Positions 9,928 to 19,831 of a stretch of 26,674 nt of DNA are shown in pieces (the stretch's first letter is position 1; each line of letters starts with the position of its first letter). The position numbers were made by a program, and so were the translations under genes. The notes below the pieces were generated by a model. That model searched no databases and was not told where the DNA came from. It worked only from the letters and a program-made list of their open reading frames with translations. The stretch lies in contig WKLE02001432.1 in the NCBI GenBank assembly GCA_014885115.2, positions 1 to 26,674 on the forward strand. Reading direction: 5' to 3'. The DNA comes from Asterionellopsis glacialis. Its lineage: Eukaryota; Bacillariophyta; Plagiogrammaphyceae; Rhaphoneidales; Asterionellopsidaceae.

Positions 9928-10891
9928 GACTTAAATTGGCTTAAACCGCAATGGCGTTCAATTCCTGTTTGTTGTACTTGTTGTAGTACAGACGCATGTA
10001 CTTAGGTTGTTCTTGTTTCTTGCCATCTTTCTGATGCTGATCGATGTACTTGTCCAGGGCACAGCATTTGCTGGTATTGTGAGAACTGTTCTTGTGGATT
10101 TTACAGTACTTGTTTGCCTTTAGATGCCTTCTGGTCTTTACCATCCCAGCCATTAGTTGGATTGTTAGGTTTATCCTGGCAAGCCAGCTTGTCCTTGGTC
10201 CTAGGGCCTGGTGGATCTCCTATGTTGTCTGTGATTTCCATATGTTCTAGACATTCCAGAAATGCTGGTAGGCCTTTGTCCTGAGGGTCAAATCCTTGAC
10301 ATGTCATTTCCTTGCTCCAGGTGGAAGGAATTCCAAACTTAAGGATCTCAAGTAGTTCTTTGTTAGAAAGCTTAGAGTTTTTGTCTGCTCCAGGAAATTT
10401 CTCTGAGTAGCCATTGAGCATGTGAAGAGCAGCTTGGTACTCATTGGACATTAGCTCACGTGGCTTCCTGAGGAACCAACGCATGTAGCATTTCTGCTTC
10501 ATGAGTGCCTTAAGTGGAAAAAAGTGCTTCTTAAGGTCATTGCTCACAAACTTGAAGTGTTCCACAGTCTTGTTTCTACATTGGGTGTCTGCAGCATTGA
10601 ATATGCCCAGGCCTTCACCGTGTAGTAGGGCACAAGCCATTGAGAAGTGCACGGGCCCAGTTGTGATGCACTGACCGCAAATCACTTGGTCCAGGTTGTT
10701 GAACCGGTCCAGTAGTTCTCTGGGGGGCCTGTGACTGAAGTACGGGAACTTCATAGTGTACCTTTCTTCGGGATTAGATAACAGGCTAACTTTGGCGTAC
10801 TGCACTTTAGCTAGCTTCTGTTCTTCTGTACTCAGATAGGAGGCGGCGGGTAGCTTTGACCATTGCCTTGGTTGGGAGTAACAATTTTCAT
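9928..10891 (-). pseudogene. Ty3/gypsy Gag
   Basis: The likely start is the ATG at 10891-10889 (MKIVTPNQGNGQSYPPP). A shift near 10835 enters the frame LSTEEQKLAKVQYAKV, which runs to about 10101. The capsid-like core includes GEGLGIFN, RNKTVEHFKFVSNDLKKHFF, YMRWFLRKPRELM and GADKNSKLSNKELLEILKFG, all matching gypsy Gag as I know it. The next frame (10153-9941) holds YCKIHKNSSHNTSKCCALDKYI, a CxxH...HxxxxC motif that probably acts as the nucleocapsid zinc finger, and it ends at the TAA 9943-9941. Gag would form the particle that packages element RNA. At least two frameshifts separate the parts, so this copy is non-functional. Confidence 0.83.
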
Positions 10892-11400
10892 GGTTGAGTT
10901 GATCAAAATAAGAATGATATCTGTTAATTACTTACTGCTTTTTGCGTGGAGTGTTAACACTATGCACTATGCTGACAACAATTTTGAAATTATAAGCTAT
11001 TTTAACTCTAGTTCTAAAAACACTCGCCAATCCACTGATTTTTCTTCCAGATCTATTTTCTGTACGGGATCCTATGGCTGATGTACTTAAAGTTCTGTTC
11101 CAGTACACTTTGTTTTTACCATGTGACCCAAACTCCCTGAGGCAGCCAATAAGAGTTTGCCAGACGGGCGTGTCACCGTGTTCCAGCATGATGCATCATG
11201 CTTTTGAGTCCTGTTACTGCAGAGTGGATTTCTATGTGCTTTGTTTGTGACATCAGCATTCTTTTGCACGCAATGCGTCACTGCACATTCTCATCTGTGA
11301 CATCATCACATCACGGTGCATCTGTACTATGGTCGATTGACATCATTGTGTGAGTCTCACGACTCGCCTACTGCAGGTTTTGCCAAAAGAAATATCACCA
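10892..11400 (-). other. Gypsy leader and probable 5' LTR area
   Basis: This stretch lies directly upstream of gag. On the minus strand the sequence ...gtaagtaattaaca (ending near 10922) would suit an LTR 3' end in CA, followed by a short leader to the gag ATG. The opposite LTR lies outside the window, so neither boundary can be proved. No primer-binding site was identified with certainty. Three TGACATCA boxes at 11248-11345 fall where the U3 promoter would be expected. Confidence 0.4.
11248..11345. promoter_or_regulatory. Three TGACATCA boxes in 98 bp
   Basis: Exact tgacatca occurs at 11248-11255, 11298-11305 and 11338-11345, with a related tgcgtca at 11274-11280. On the minus strand the boxes read TGATGTCA, close to the CRE/bZIP site TGACGTCA. 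They lie upstream of gypsy gag, where an LTR enhancer would sit. Function is inferred only. Confidence 0.45.
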
Positions 11401-11751
11401 AATTATACTGAGTTCTAAAAGATGGTACTTTATTAGTGTACATATCTCTCCAAAAACATCATGACAATTCTCACAGTTTGCACTCAGAATTGGATGTATT
11501 CTACACAACAGATTTCATGGTAACCACAAATTATCTTGTTGTAATAGTCTTTTTAATATTCCAATCCTGTATTTATAGAAACATAAGTGCTGCCATTGGA
11601 TGCATGTTTTTTCATTTCCCATTTGTACAGCAAACTAAAAGCCCACACCCATACATCAACTGATGTTGATATTGGTACCAAAAAATTACCATTTTCTAAG
11701 TATATTTTTTGGATTTGTAGTAAGGACACGGAAACAACATAGTTGACATTC
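11401..11751. other. Unassigned stretch between the gypsy 5' area and the foldback element
   Basis: I see no convincing coding frame, repeat or RNA gene here. It may include the outer part of the gypsy LTR. Confidence 0.4.
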
Positions 11752-12238
11752 TTTTCATTTCTATTTTATGAACTTTCTTATGCAATACTGCCCTATGCCA
11801 GTGTGCACAGCAGTCAGGTTATGACAATCAACTCAGGGATTCAAAAAGAGACAAGAGAAGATTTGTTTTTGTGAATATAAATTAATTATGATTAGTTTAG
11901 GAAGATTCTATTTTGTAAAGCTTGATAATTTGGAGGAAAGATTTAGTAACCAGTAAAACCTCCATTCATCAGCCGGACTGCCATGAAACAACATTCCTTG
12001 AGTGAAGCTGACATCACAACAATCTGCCACGTCATCATTGTCCATCTGTCCACTTCACCATCATCTGTGCAACTGGCCCGTCTGTACATGGATGCACGCA
12101 TTAGCACAATCATTAAGGATACAACTCACATAGTGAGGTGTAGTGCACACTTCTACAGGAAGCTAATGAAGGTTTTACTGGTTACTAAACCTTTCCTCCA
12201 AATTATCAAACATTACAAAAATAGAATTATTTAAACTA
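11752..12238. mobile_element. Foldback/MITE-like element: left arm, loop and inner part of right arm
   Basis: The left arm (about 11752-11968) is inverted-repeated in two pieces. The inner piece is 12165-12238 (tactggttactaaacc matches ggtttagtaaccagta). The outer piece is 19954-20106 (cataattaattta, cttctcttgtct, ccctatgccagtg). The arms are about 220-230 bp and only moderately alike, with small indels. The loop (11969-12164) has no recognisable domain. There is no transposase, so this would be a non-autonomous DNA element or foldback. Its outer ends and own target duplication could not be fixed. Confidence 0.72.
12222..12238. repeat. Target-site duplication of LINE-B, 3' copy
   Basis: The 17 bases tagaattatttaaacta match 19937-19953 (tagaattctttaaacta) at 16 positions. 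Both copies are part of the foldback's right arm. Confidence 0.8.
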
Positions 12239-12249
12239 ACTAACTAACT
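12236..12249 (-). repeat. (TTAG)n simple-repeat tail at the LINE-B 3' end
   Basis: On the plus strand ctaactaactaact directly abuts the target-site duplication; on the minus strand the element ends in about three TTAG units. Its first three bases overlap the target duplication. Non-LTR elements of the I type end in short tandem repeats instead of poly(A), which supports this as the true 3' end. Confidence 0.65.
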
Positions 12250-12368
12250 CATAGATTATACCTTTATCATTACTATCTAGGCATGCATTGAATGCTTTAT
12301 GACTTGCTGACTGTCCTAATCATCTCCTGTCAAAAAGGCTGGGTTATTGTATAGTTAAGTTCCAAAGG

Positions 12369-12480
12369 TTCAGTTGTGAGTGGTAGAAGTCGAAACCTTA
12401 GAAAATGACTTGTGGTCATGCACAGCATGGTGGCGAGTCATTTTCTGGGGTTTTGACTTCTGCCACTCACAAACTGAACT
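12369..12480. repeat. Long hairpin at the LINE-B ORF2 stop and 3' UTR
   Basis: The arms 12369-12410 and about 12435-12480 are inverted copies (gtgagtggtagaagtc against gacttctgccactcac; gaaaatgact against agtcattttc), with roughly 40 of 45 positions pairing around a loop of about 24 nt. One arm covers the ORF2 stop at 12467-12469. Confidence 0.8.
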
Positions 12481-13107
12481 GACTGTTAATAATAGAAGCA
12501 TAGACTTCCTTGTTGTTAGCTGCAAATCTTGCTTTTGTGATGTATTCTAGCCATTGTTGCTGTTCATCATCCAGTTTTTGCAATAATTTTGTCAGGGTGG
12601 TGTTAAATTGTACGCAGTCAATGCGCAGAAGCCTGTCGGGACCTTTCCTCCATTCTTGCCATATGCTTCTATTGACCTCTTTCAAATCAAATTTGTCTAT
12701 AGAGACCTCTTTAGAGAAGAGGATTTCATTCCTGTGTAGCCAGAGGGAGTGTGAAAGTTGCCATATACCTCTAACTAGGTTGGGAATCTAGTTCTTGCTT
12801 GTCAAAAAGGGTTGCCATTTGGTTGTGTATGCGCCTTGCGCCAAGCGCCACATTGTTACCACTCATCCGAGAAGGAATTGTTCCCAGCCCAGTAGAGTTT
12901 GATCTTCAACGGCTTGCATAATGGTATCCATGGTCAAGCTTTGGTGCCATTGGGAGGGGAGCCCAATGAATTGTCTTGTGAAGTGTACCAACATGCCTTG
13001 TACTTCTGGTCAGGTTCCAATATGTTGAAGGTGCGATTCAAATTTTTGAATAGCGACTTCTTTGCATTGTATCATGCTGGGTGTTGGGCATTGCCATATG
13101 TGTCATG

Positions 13108-13257
13108 TATCCTCATTAGGTTGACCACATTGAGGGCATGCATCTGTTTGCCAAAATTGCCACCTTTTCATATTCCTCCTGGTATCCTAATTAGGTTGAC
13201 CACATTGAGGGCATGCATCTGTTTGCCAAAATTTCCACCTTTTCATGTTCCTCCCGG
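13108..13257. repeat. 75-bp tandem duplication of the zinc-motif coding segment in LINE-B ORF2
   Basis: Units 13108-13182 and 13183-13257 differ at 4 of 75 positions with no indel. Each encodes 25 residues with FWQTDACPQCGQPN in the same frame. In the upstream-read copy the next codon is a stop (TAG); in the other it is GAG. The partner HxxxxC half (HIWQC) follows only once. Confidence 0.9.
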
Positions 13258-13499
13258 TCAGGGCAAAGTTGAAATGCCATTTTACTGATCCATCATTTTT
13301 TCGTATCATTTTCTTTGCTCATTGCTGTGCCTATGGCTTGTGTATCCATCAGCTGTACTTGAGTTGATGTAAATTTGTTTGTTTTAATCCACCAGTCTAT
13401 GAGTTTGCTGTCTGCTAGGGTCTGTGTGATGCATTGTTTCAGTTGCCTACATACTTTAGTATTGTTGCAGATTACTGCCCATTCATTAGGGTGCAATGC

Positions 13500-14032
13500 C
13501 ATTGTGATAGGGTGGTCCTCATCTTGCTTATAAGCCAGGTAAGCTTTCGCTAGGGTGTCCATTTTGTCATTTAAAAATCCCCATATATCCAGGGTGAGGC
13601 CCTTCACTTTCTGGTGTCCTTTTACATGGCAAAACTTTATGGTGATACTTAGGTTTCTTTGGATGTTGTGAATGGCTCTTAGGATGTCAAAATGATCCTC
13701 AGATGGTGACGGATAAGAATCCCACTCAATACCTTGACGTCCTTAGTATTGAGGGCAATAGGTAATGTCCCTGACCACTTGGGATCAATTTGCATGATCA
13801 TATGGCATATCGTTAGGATACCCAATATCCCAGCAAGTTTGCTATGGTAAGATGACTGATCATTGGTATCCCCTGTTGTGCAACATGCTCCTTGGAGGAA
13901 AGTGTCATAAGTCGTCATAGAATTGATGGGTGTTGGCAAAACTAATATGAAAGCCGCACTCCCTTTTTCTTCCTTGAGAGAGCCGTCTGCAACAGCGATG
14001 GCCACTTCTGCTGTGACAGCATCCTTCCACAT
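13500..14032 (-). pseudogene. LINE-B ORF2: RNase H domain, active-site glutamate replaced
   Basis: VADGSLKEEKGSAAFIL supplies the first aspartate. SYHSKLAGIL stands where a Y.SELAG-type segment would carry the catalytic glutamate, so the E is K here. LNDKMDTLAK (near 13560) fits the last aspartate. A frame change lies between 13680 and 13607. The domain would digest the RNA strand of the cDNA hybrid; this one is probably inactive. Confidence 0.7.
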
Positions 14033-14099
14033 TTGGTAGTGTCCTAATATCTCTAGATAGTTGATACTCCATTTTTCCTCTGGTCTGAGGGACTGGTAT

Positions 14100-15141
14100 A
14101 TTCTATCAAGGTTTATGGGTTTGAGGGCTGATCAATTGGTGGGGCTATCCTTGCCCATCCGGAAGTGTTGCATTTATTGTCTTTTGTCCAACTGTGACCA
14201 AACAGTGTGTCTTGGGTGCTTGTTGGGGGCTGATTGTATAATCCTATTGGTGTGCAGGTGAAACAGGTGGAGTACTTGAACCATTGCCATTTGTTCTGGT
14301 GGATTCTTACTGCTATGCAACCATGTTTGTTGTCAAGCACTGCAGTGCAGGATTTCTCCATTATCCACCCTCCTAGCTGCTTTTTTAAATTGAGGTTTGT
14401 AGCCAATTTGCATAGGCATTTCCAAATAGTTCTGCTCCATAAGCCCCAATCAAGATCTCTACCCTCACCTTGGTGGTTTGGCCAGATGAAATGAAGGCAT
14501 ACCATATCATTCTGATACCTTCCCCTGAAATGGGTGCTTTAACATCAATGCCAAAACCTTCTTTTTGCATGATTCCATGAGCGGTGAACTAATGACGGCC
14601 CAAATGGTGGGTCCCACACCAATTCCTTGATAAATGCCTTGTAGTGGCACTATCCAGTCTTTGCCTCCATATTTTATGTCTGAGTCTCCAAATGCCATAC
14701 GTACATGGTGGGTAAGGTTTTGTAAAGTGTTGAACATAACTTGCACTTCTGGTTTTGGTATACCTATCTGTTGTAGGCACAGAGATGCTACTGAGTGTAC
14801 AATTCTATCGTAGCAACTTTTCAGATCATTGGTGCATAGGATTCCTGGTTGGTGTCTTTGTTGTAGGATGTCCATCATTAGGCATTTGTTGAGGGCATGT
14901 TCAATGCTTGATGATATTTTCTGCTTCCATATTGTTCAGGCACTAGGGTGTTGTTTGCTTCTGCACTTTTCATAGCCTTCTTGGCAATTTTCTCGTTCAT
15001 AAAATTGAAGTCAGCTTCAAAGAGTACTATTGTACTGAGTTTACTCACATGGAAGCTGTTTGCTTTCTTTAAGAGTTCCACGTTGATACATTGTTTCCAT
15101 CTATTGTATGTATATCCACTGTGCATGGCTATGTTAAGCAT
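14100..15141 (-). pseudogene. LINE-B ORF2: reverse transcriptase domain lacking the motif C aspartates
   Basis: N-terminal RT motifs are GYTYNRWKQCINVELLKKAN, STIVLFEADFNFMNEKIAKKAM and EQYGSRKYHQAL (15141-14900). After a frameshift come motif A NDLKSCYDRIVHSVASL (near 14830) and motif B QGIYQGIGVGPTIWAVISSP (near 14640-14590). Where motif C should follow (after ISGEGIRMIWYAF, near 14495), the frame reads ISSGQTTKV instead of a VDDTD-type box. A parallel frame (14505-14113) continues into a thumb-like region with LGGWIMEKS. Without the two aspartates the polymerase could not work. Confidence 0.78.
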
Positions 15142-16204
15142 TGTGGAGTCCCATGTGGCGATTGTGGGTCCCTGGCCATTGCTTTATAATGCCTGAAGTG
15201 GATAAATCCGTGGGATGATGTTTTCTCCTTAGCTTTTTTCATCCTTCTTGGTATTCTCATACAGATAGCCCTGCCTTGAGTGTAACTAATTCCTGGGGTC
15301 GGTGGAGAGCTTGGAGGAGCTTGTCAAGATGGGGATCTATGCCTGGTACAGATGTTTACTTTCCTTTGGTGATATTGTTGGCTTGTTTGGATGTCGCGAA
15401 ATACCCTAAAAGGAGGCTAGCAGGTGTAATCATCTGTGGTGTTTCGTGGGTCTGGGAAAATTTCCGTTTGTTTTCTTTAATGCAGGCGCGTTCAATGTCC
15501 TCTTTCTTGGTTCTTTCTATGGGAGTGCCGTTCAAGTCGTCTTTGATAACCACTGTTGTGCCCGCGACTCGATTTTTCTTTATTGCAAATTGTATTCTTT
15601 TTGCCGATACTTGTGCTTGCTCCGTCAATATTATTTGGAGCAGTTGTGTTGATGTCGCCTTGCTTTGGGTTCCTTTTCTTTCCTTCCTCCATTTTTTATG
15701 GTTTTATCAATTCTTGGCTTCTTCTTCTGCTGCTCTTGCAGTTGCTAGTTCCCTATACCATGTGGTTCTGTGTTCTCGTGCATTTGGTGCAAATGTTTTG
15801 TAATCTTCAAAGGCCTCATGTAGCTTTTCTTGACAGTCCTCCACCATAAGCATCTCTTTGATGGTCTGTAGAGAGGTTGTGACTTTTGCCTTTTTTGCCA
15901 GTTGCTGAAGATATCTTGAATTCACCTTTCTGCTTTCCTTCTTCTTGATGATGGCCTTCCAGAACTGTATGCGCTTCTTTATAATCGTAAATGCAGGGGA
16001 GAAGGGGATCTTCCCTGCGCAAAGTTTCCTACAATGTTTGTTGGCATAGTGTACTGCTGCTACCTTCAGGTTGTCCAAGATTTCTACTTTGGTTGCAAGT
16101 GCTGGTGGCAGCGGGTATGATGCTTTGCTGAGTAGATTTTTTGCTCTCTTGTCTAAATCGTGTTTTTTACGTATTCTTTCAATTTTTTGTTGAACTTCCG
16201 CCAT

Positions 16205-17130
16205 ACCCTTGGGTCTGTGAGGTTCATCTGCCTCATGGGAAGGTTTGCTATGGGTGTCATCTTGTGTCCAAATATGTGTGCAAGGTCCACATCAATCCAA
16301 AGGCATTTGACACTCCTTCCGTAAATGTTCCATATCCTGCTTTGACTGTTTGAAAGTAAATAGATGTAAAAGTGTCATCAATGGTTTTTGTTCCTTCTTC
16401 GTAGGTTGCTGGTGGTTTTCCTTTGGATATCCTGTCTCTGTTAGTTATTGCATCTTTTAGCTCACAAGTTTTGAGGAATGTTTGTATGTTCTTTGCAAAT
16501 ATATCCTCATTACAATCCATTATGAGGATGACTTGTTTGCTGTTGTTGTGGCACCCTTTTACCAATTCTTTGAGGTCACGAAGGATGGCTTTTCTTGGAT
16601 CCCAATTCTTCCTGATCTCATTGAAGTACCTTCGCTGTTGTGAGTACATGTTTTTTGTTCCCACTGACTTGTTGGCGCATGGTCTATATGCCAAGATGAC
16701 TCGTAACCAACGGTTATCTTTTCCTCTGTACAGTGTCCATACCCATTGTATCTAAAGGCGGCTTGGTTTCTGCTTATCATTGCTGTGCCTCCCCATTGGG
16801 TAACAGAAGATGGTTCCCAGTTCTTATTGTAACTAAATACATTGTTTGTGGTGCCTCTTGGTCACCAGCTGCATATGCGTTTGTTGAATTGTAGTTGATC
16901 CTTCACTTTCAGCCAATACAGGTTAAGCTCTTGTATTGCCACTATGTCTAATTCATTTTGATTGATCCACATGCAAATAGCAGTATCATCTTCTGCTGCT
17001 TTTGCTGTGTCCAAAAGGAAGCCTCCAAAATTCTGCCCTCCTATTTGTAATACACCTTGTGCTTTTGCTGCAAGTTGATCTCCGTATCTACCTATATTGT
17101 AGTTGTATTTCTTCCTTATTTTCCTTTTCC
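16205..17130 (-). pseudogene. LINE-B ORF2: APE-like endonuclease domain
   Basis: Visible motifs, in order: VLQIGGQNFGGF, MWINQNELDIVAIQELNLYW (catalytic glutamate), TQWGGTAMISRNQAAFR, a frameshift near 16740, AYRPCANKSVGTKNMYSQQ, DPRKAILRDL, QVILIMDCNED (where MD.NE is the usual catalytic aspartate box), PATYEEGTKTIDDTFTS (the usual TY..G..RIDY/F box) and GYGTFTEGVSNAFGLMW, where a family SDHR would be expected and is lost. A TGA lies near 16861. The fold assignment is from motif order and is clear even though the chain is broken. Confidence 0.78.
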
Positions 17131-17228
17131 TGCTTCTATTATTAACTAGATTGTTTGATGGGTTATTGTCATTGTAGCCCCCCTGGTTGTCTTGCCCTTC
17201 CTTGATAGAACCAGGTTGCTGGTGTGGC

Positions 17229-19831
17229 TTAACTGTTCTCCTGGGTCCTATTTAAAGGATCCCTGGTTGTTGAAATCTCCATTACACTGGGACTGTTAAC
17301 CTGTAAGTTATTGTTGTTTACTTGTGTAAGAAGTTGGTTCTGAGCGGCCATGACTTGTTGCATCATCTGACCTAGCTTATTGACTGTAGATTCCATGTAT
17401 GACATGCGTGATTTTACAGATCCATTTGTTAGGCTAGATGTGTTGCTCACGTTGCTTGCATTGGATGTTACTGAGTCATTGCCTGATTTTGTTTTGTGGT
17501 TGTGGTTTGCTGTGCTATTTCTTCTTTATGGTTGTGCCTCCTTGTGGTTGTTCACAGTAATTTGTCCTCCAAATGTAGATACTGAGTCATTATCTCCTGT
17601 CCTTTCACGTTGAAAGGTTTCTAGTGTTGGTTTGGCTCCTGTCATAGATGAGATTTCAGTGCCTGTTGCTTCTGGTACACTGATGCCAAATTCCATATCC
17701 TGGTCAGCTTTTGCAATTTTGTCAACTTCCGTGTCATTGGAAGAGGTTATGCTTTGTGTTGCCTGTTCCCATTGCATGTCACGTGCTGCCATGATGGCTT
17801 CAGGTGAGAAATATCCTTTGATGTTTTCCTCTCCGTATTCTGCTTTAAGACGTGTGTAAAGAACTTTTATCATCATGCTTGCTTCCATTGCCTTATCTGG
17901 GTGAAATTGTATGGTATATCCACTGCCCTTCCATGGTAAATCTATTGATGTGAATAAAGGGGTGGTTGTGTTGCCAGTTTTTGAAGGGAGCCCCATGATC
18001 ATATCATGAAGAGTTTTGTCGTTCTGTGCAGTTTTGTTGATTACATTTAGATTGTAGGTTGTTCTTGCTTGGCATTGTATAGACCATCCTACTTGAAAAT
18101 TCCTTAATTCTTGGAATTTGGTAATTGATCCTAAATTAAATAGGTTGTCTATTTGAGGCACGAAGTGCATTCTAATGTGTAGTGGAATTTTTGTTGCCTC
18201 TGTCTGGTAGATGAGGTGAAGGGTATTAGTGACCAAATTTGCTTTTTGTGTACTACATTTCACGTGTAAGGCCCTTGGTTCTTTACTGTAGTCCTTCTCA
18301 AGGCTATAATTGGAGCCATCTTTAATTCGTATCCATTGTAGAGTTGCCTCTGTCTGGTAGATGAGGCGGAGGGTATTAGTGACCAAATTTGCTTTTGGTG
18401 TACTACATTCCACATGTAAGGCCCTTGGTTCTTTAATGTAGTCCTTCTTGGGGCTATAATTGGAGCTGTCTTTAATTCATATCCATCGTAGAGATATTTG
18501 GGCGTCTTTACATTTTTTGACAGAGTGTGTGCGAGTGTTGGGATGTGCATGTATTAGGTACTATACAGTAACCACCCTACTACACTTATATTTGGGGCTT
18601 GGACTGCAGCAACTCTAACCATTTCTTGTCGTTCCTTAAAATGCCAGTTTACTTGGCTGATCAGATTTTCCATGCCATTTTTAACTCCTACAAGGATTTT
18701 CCTCCTTTGTTTACCCGCCTTACTCCTTTGAAGAATCCTTTCAAGTCCAAGATGTTGTCAGGGAAGTTGTCCAAATTATGTAAGATAGCTTGATTCTCTG
18801 CTTCAGGATCCCATGAGTATAATTTAAAGGTAGGTTCCATGTCTTGTAGTTTTTTCATGAATGATTTGCATGTGTTAATTACAATGTTATTTACTTGTAC
18901 GATATCGGAATTTTTGGTGCAGTTTTGACATTGAGATGGACATCAACGTAGACTGGTTTGTCTCTGTTAGAATTCTCTATCATGCATGTCCCTTGAGTGG
19001 TTGCCTTTTCCTCTGTCGGTACTTGGCCATCTCTCTTTTCCTCTTCTGACTCTTTGCTACCTTTCTCAGTTTCCTCACCTTCTTTTCCTTTCTCTTGGTG
19101 TGGTACTTTCTTGTTGTTAAAAAGGTTTTTTCTTACTCCTCCCTTTCCCGTTCTAGTAGTGGTGGTCAACTCCAAATCATCTTCCATCAATGAATTGTCT
19201 TTGTTGCTGGTCGAATTATCCATCTGGCTACCTTCCTCACTCTGTTCCCATTCGAATTCTTTTTTGCTTCTGCTCTCAATGTCATCTTGCTGTTCTTCTA
19301 CTGCCTCCGATCCACTCAATTCCTCAAAATATCCTATTTCAGATAGGGATTCCTCACTTGACATTGTGTTACTGTCCGATGACTCTACAATAATTGGTTT
19401 GTCCTTTTTTCTGCTTCTGGAGGGTTTGTTCTTCTCCTCTGTGACCGATCGTACCTTCTGTTTGTTTGTTGCATCTTTTGTCTTTTTTTCTGATGAACTG
19501 TTGCTCTGCTTTGGGGTTTGATTGACGATGTTGATGTTACTTCCTGTGGTCTCCTTGATCGCTTCTACATACAACTTTCTCGTAGGCATTGAGGGTGTAG
19601 GTGTTCTTGCTAGTTTGCTTGCAATAGAAGCATACAAAGGTCGTCTGCCATTGTTCACATTTTTTTCCTTGTTATTGTCTTCCTTTTTGTTCTGAACTTT
19701 GTCCTTTTACCTCCTTGACATCTCTGAGGTAAGACATTGGGTGCTTTATTCCTCTTTGTTGCTTTGCCCTTGTTGTTTACTTCCATGAAGTCATTGAGGG
19801 ACCGTTGTTTACCGGTTTCCGTCATCATCAT
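17229..19831 (-). pseudogene. LINE-B ORF1 protein, disrupted
   Basis: The start is the ATG triplet at 19831-19823 (MMMTETGKQRSLNDFMEVNN). A frame slip near 19715 leads to RRPLYASIASKLARTPTP, then a highly charged Ser/Glu/Lys-rich region (19550-18990) and PVYVDVHLNVKTAPKIP. After further breaks near 18890 come FMKKLQDMEPTFKLYSWDP and, around 18490-18190, a 150-bp tandem duplication. The frame 18413-17229 carries PLFTSIDLPWKGSGYTIQF and EYGEENIKGYFSPEAI, one TAA at 17528-17526, then a probable coiled coil (YMESTVNKLGQMMQQVMAAQ) before the TAA at 17231-17229. It is presumably the RNA-binding ORF1 protein of the element. I see no zinc knuckle. It resembles LINE-A ORF1 in the PLFxSI segment and in ending with a coiled coil. 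Confidence 0.75.
18193..18492. repeat. 150-bp tandem duplication in LINE-B ORF1
   Basis: Units 18193-18342 and 18343-18492 align without indels. I counted 13 mismatches in 150, about 91% identity. The length is 50 codons, so the frame is kept. Mismatches are spread evenly over codon positions (4 at third). Encoded segments include KANLVTNTLxLIYQTEAT in both. Confidence 0.9.

Larger units (their letters stand above)
12467..17251 (-). pseudogene. LINE-B ORF2 polyprotein (endonuclease-RT-RNase H-zinc tail), disrupted
   Basis: The frame opens after a TAA at 17254-17252 and overlaps the ORF1 end by 23 nt in the +1 frame. No ATG precedes the endonuclease core, so the start is unclear. Domains are the endonuclease (about 17130-16205), a linker with CRKLCAGKIPFSP (near 16030) and ENKRKFSQTHETPQM (near 15450), RT (about 15141-14100), RNase H (14032-13500), a CPQCGQPN zinc motif (near 13200, duplicated) and a C-terminal stretch ending in INSQFSL with a stop at 12467-12469. 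Frameshifts lie near 16740, 14880 and 14540, and stops are scattered. It would nick target DNA and copy the element RNA, but the motif C aspartates cannot be found and the RNase H glutamate is replaced. Confidence 0.82.

Noticed and set aside
11983..12234. An 83-codon plus-strand frame within the foldback element
   Set aside because: Part of it lies in the inverted arm, it shows no recognisable domain, and the length is compatible with chance.
12369..12480. The hairpin as an independent MITE insertion
   Set aside because: It overlaps the end of the ORF2 reading frame and has no target duplication of its own, so it is better treated as part of LINE-B.
15276..15849. Plus-strand frames of 97-175 codons with hydrophobic stretches
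   Set aside because: They lie opposite the LINE-B ORF2 linker, whose minus-strand frames match the family. The hydrophobicity comes from complementing Lys/Glu-rich codons.
18997..19521. A 174-codon plus-strand reading frame
   Set aside because: It is the complement of the charged, low-complexity part of LINE-B ORF1; it is Ser/Leu/Phe-rich and shows no domain.
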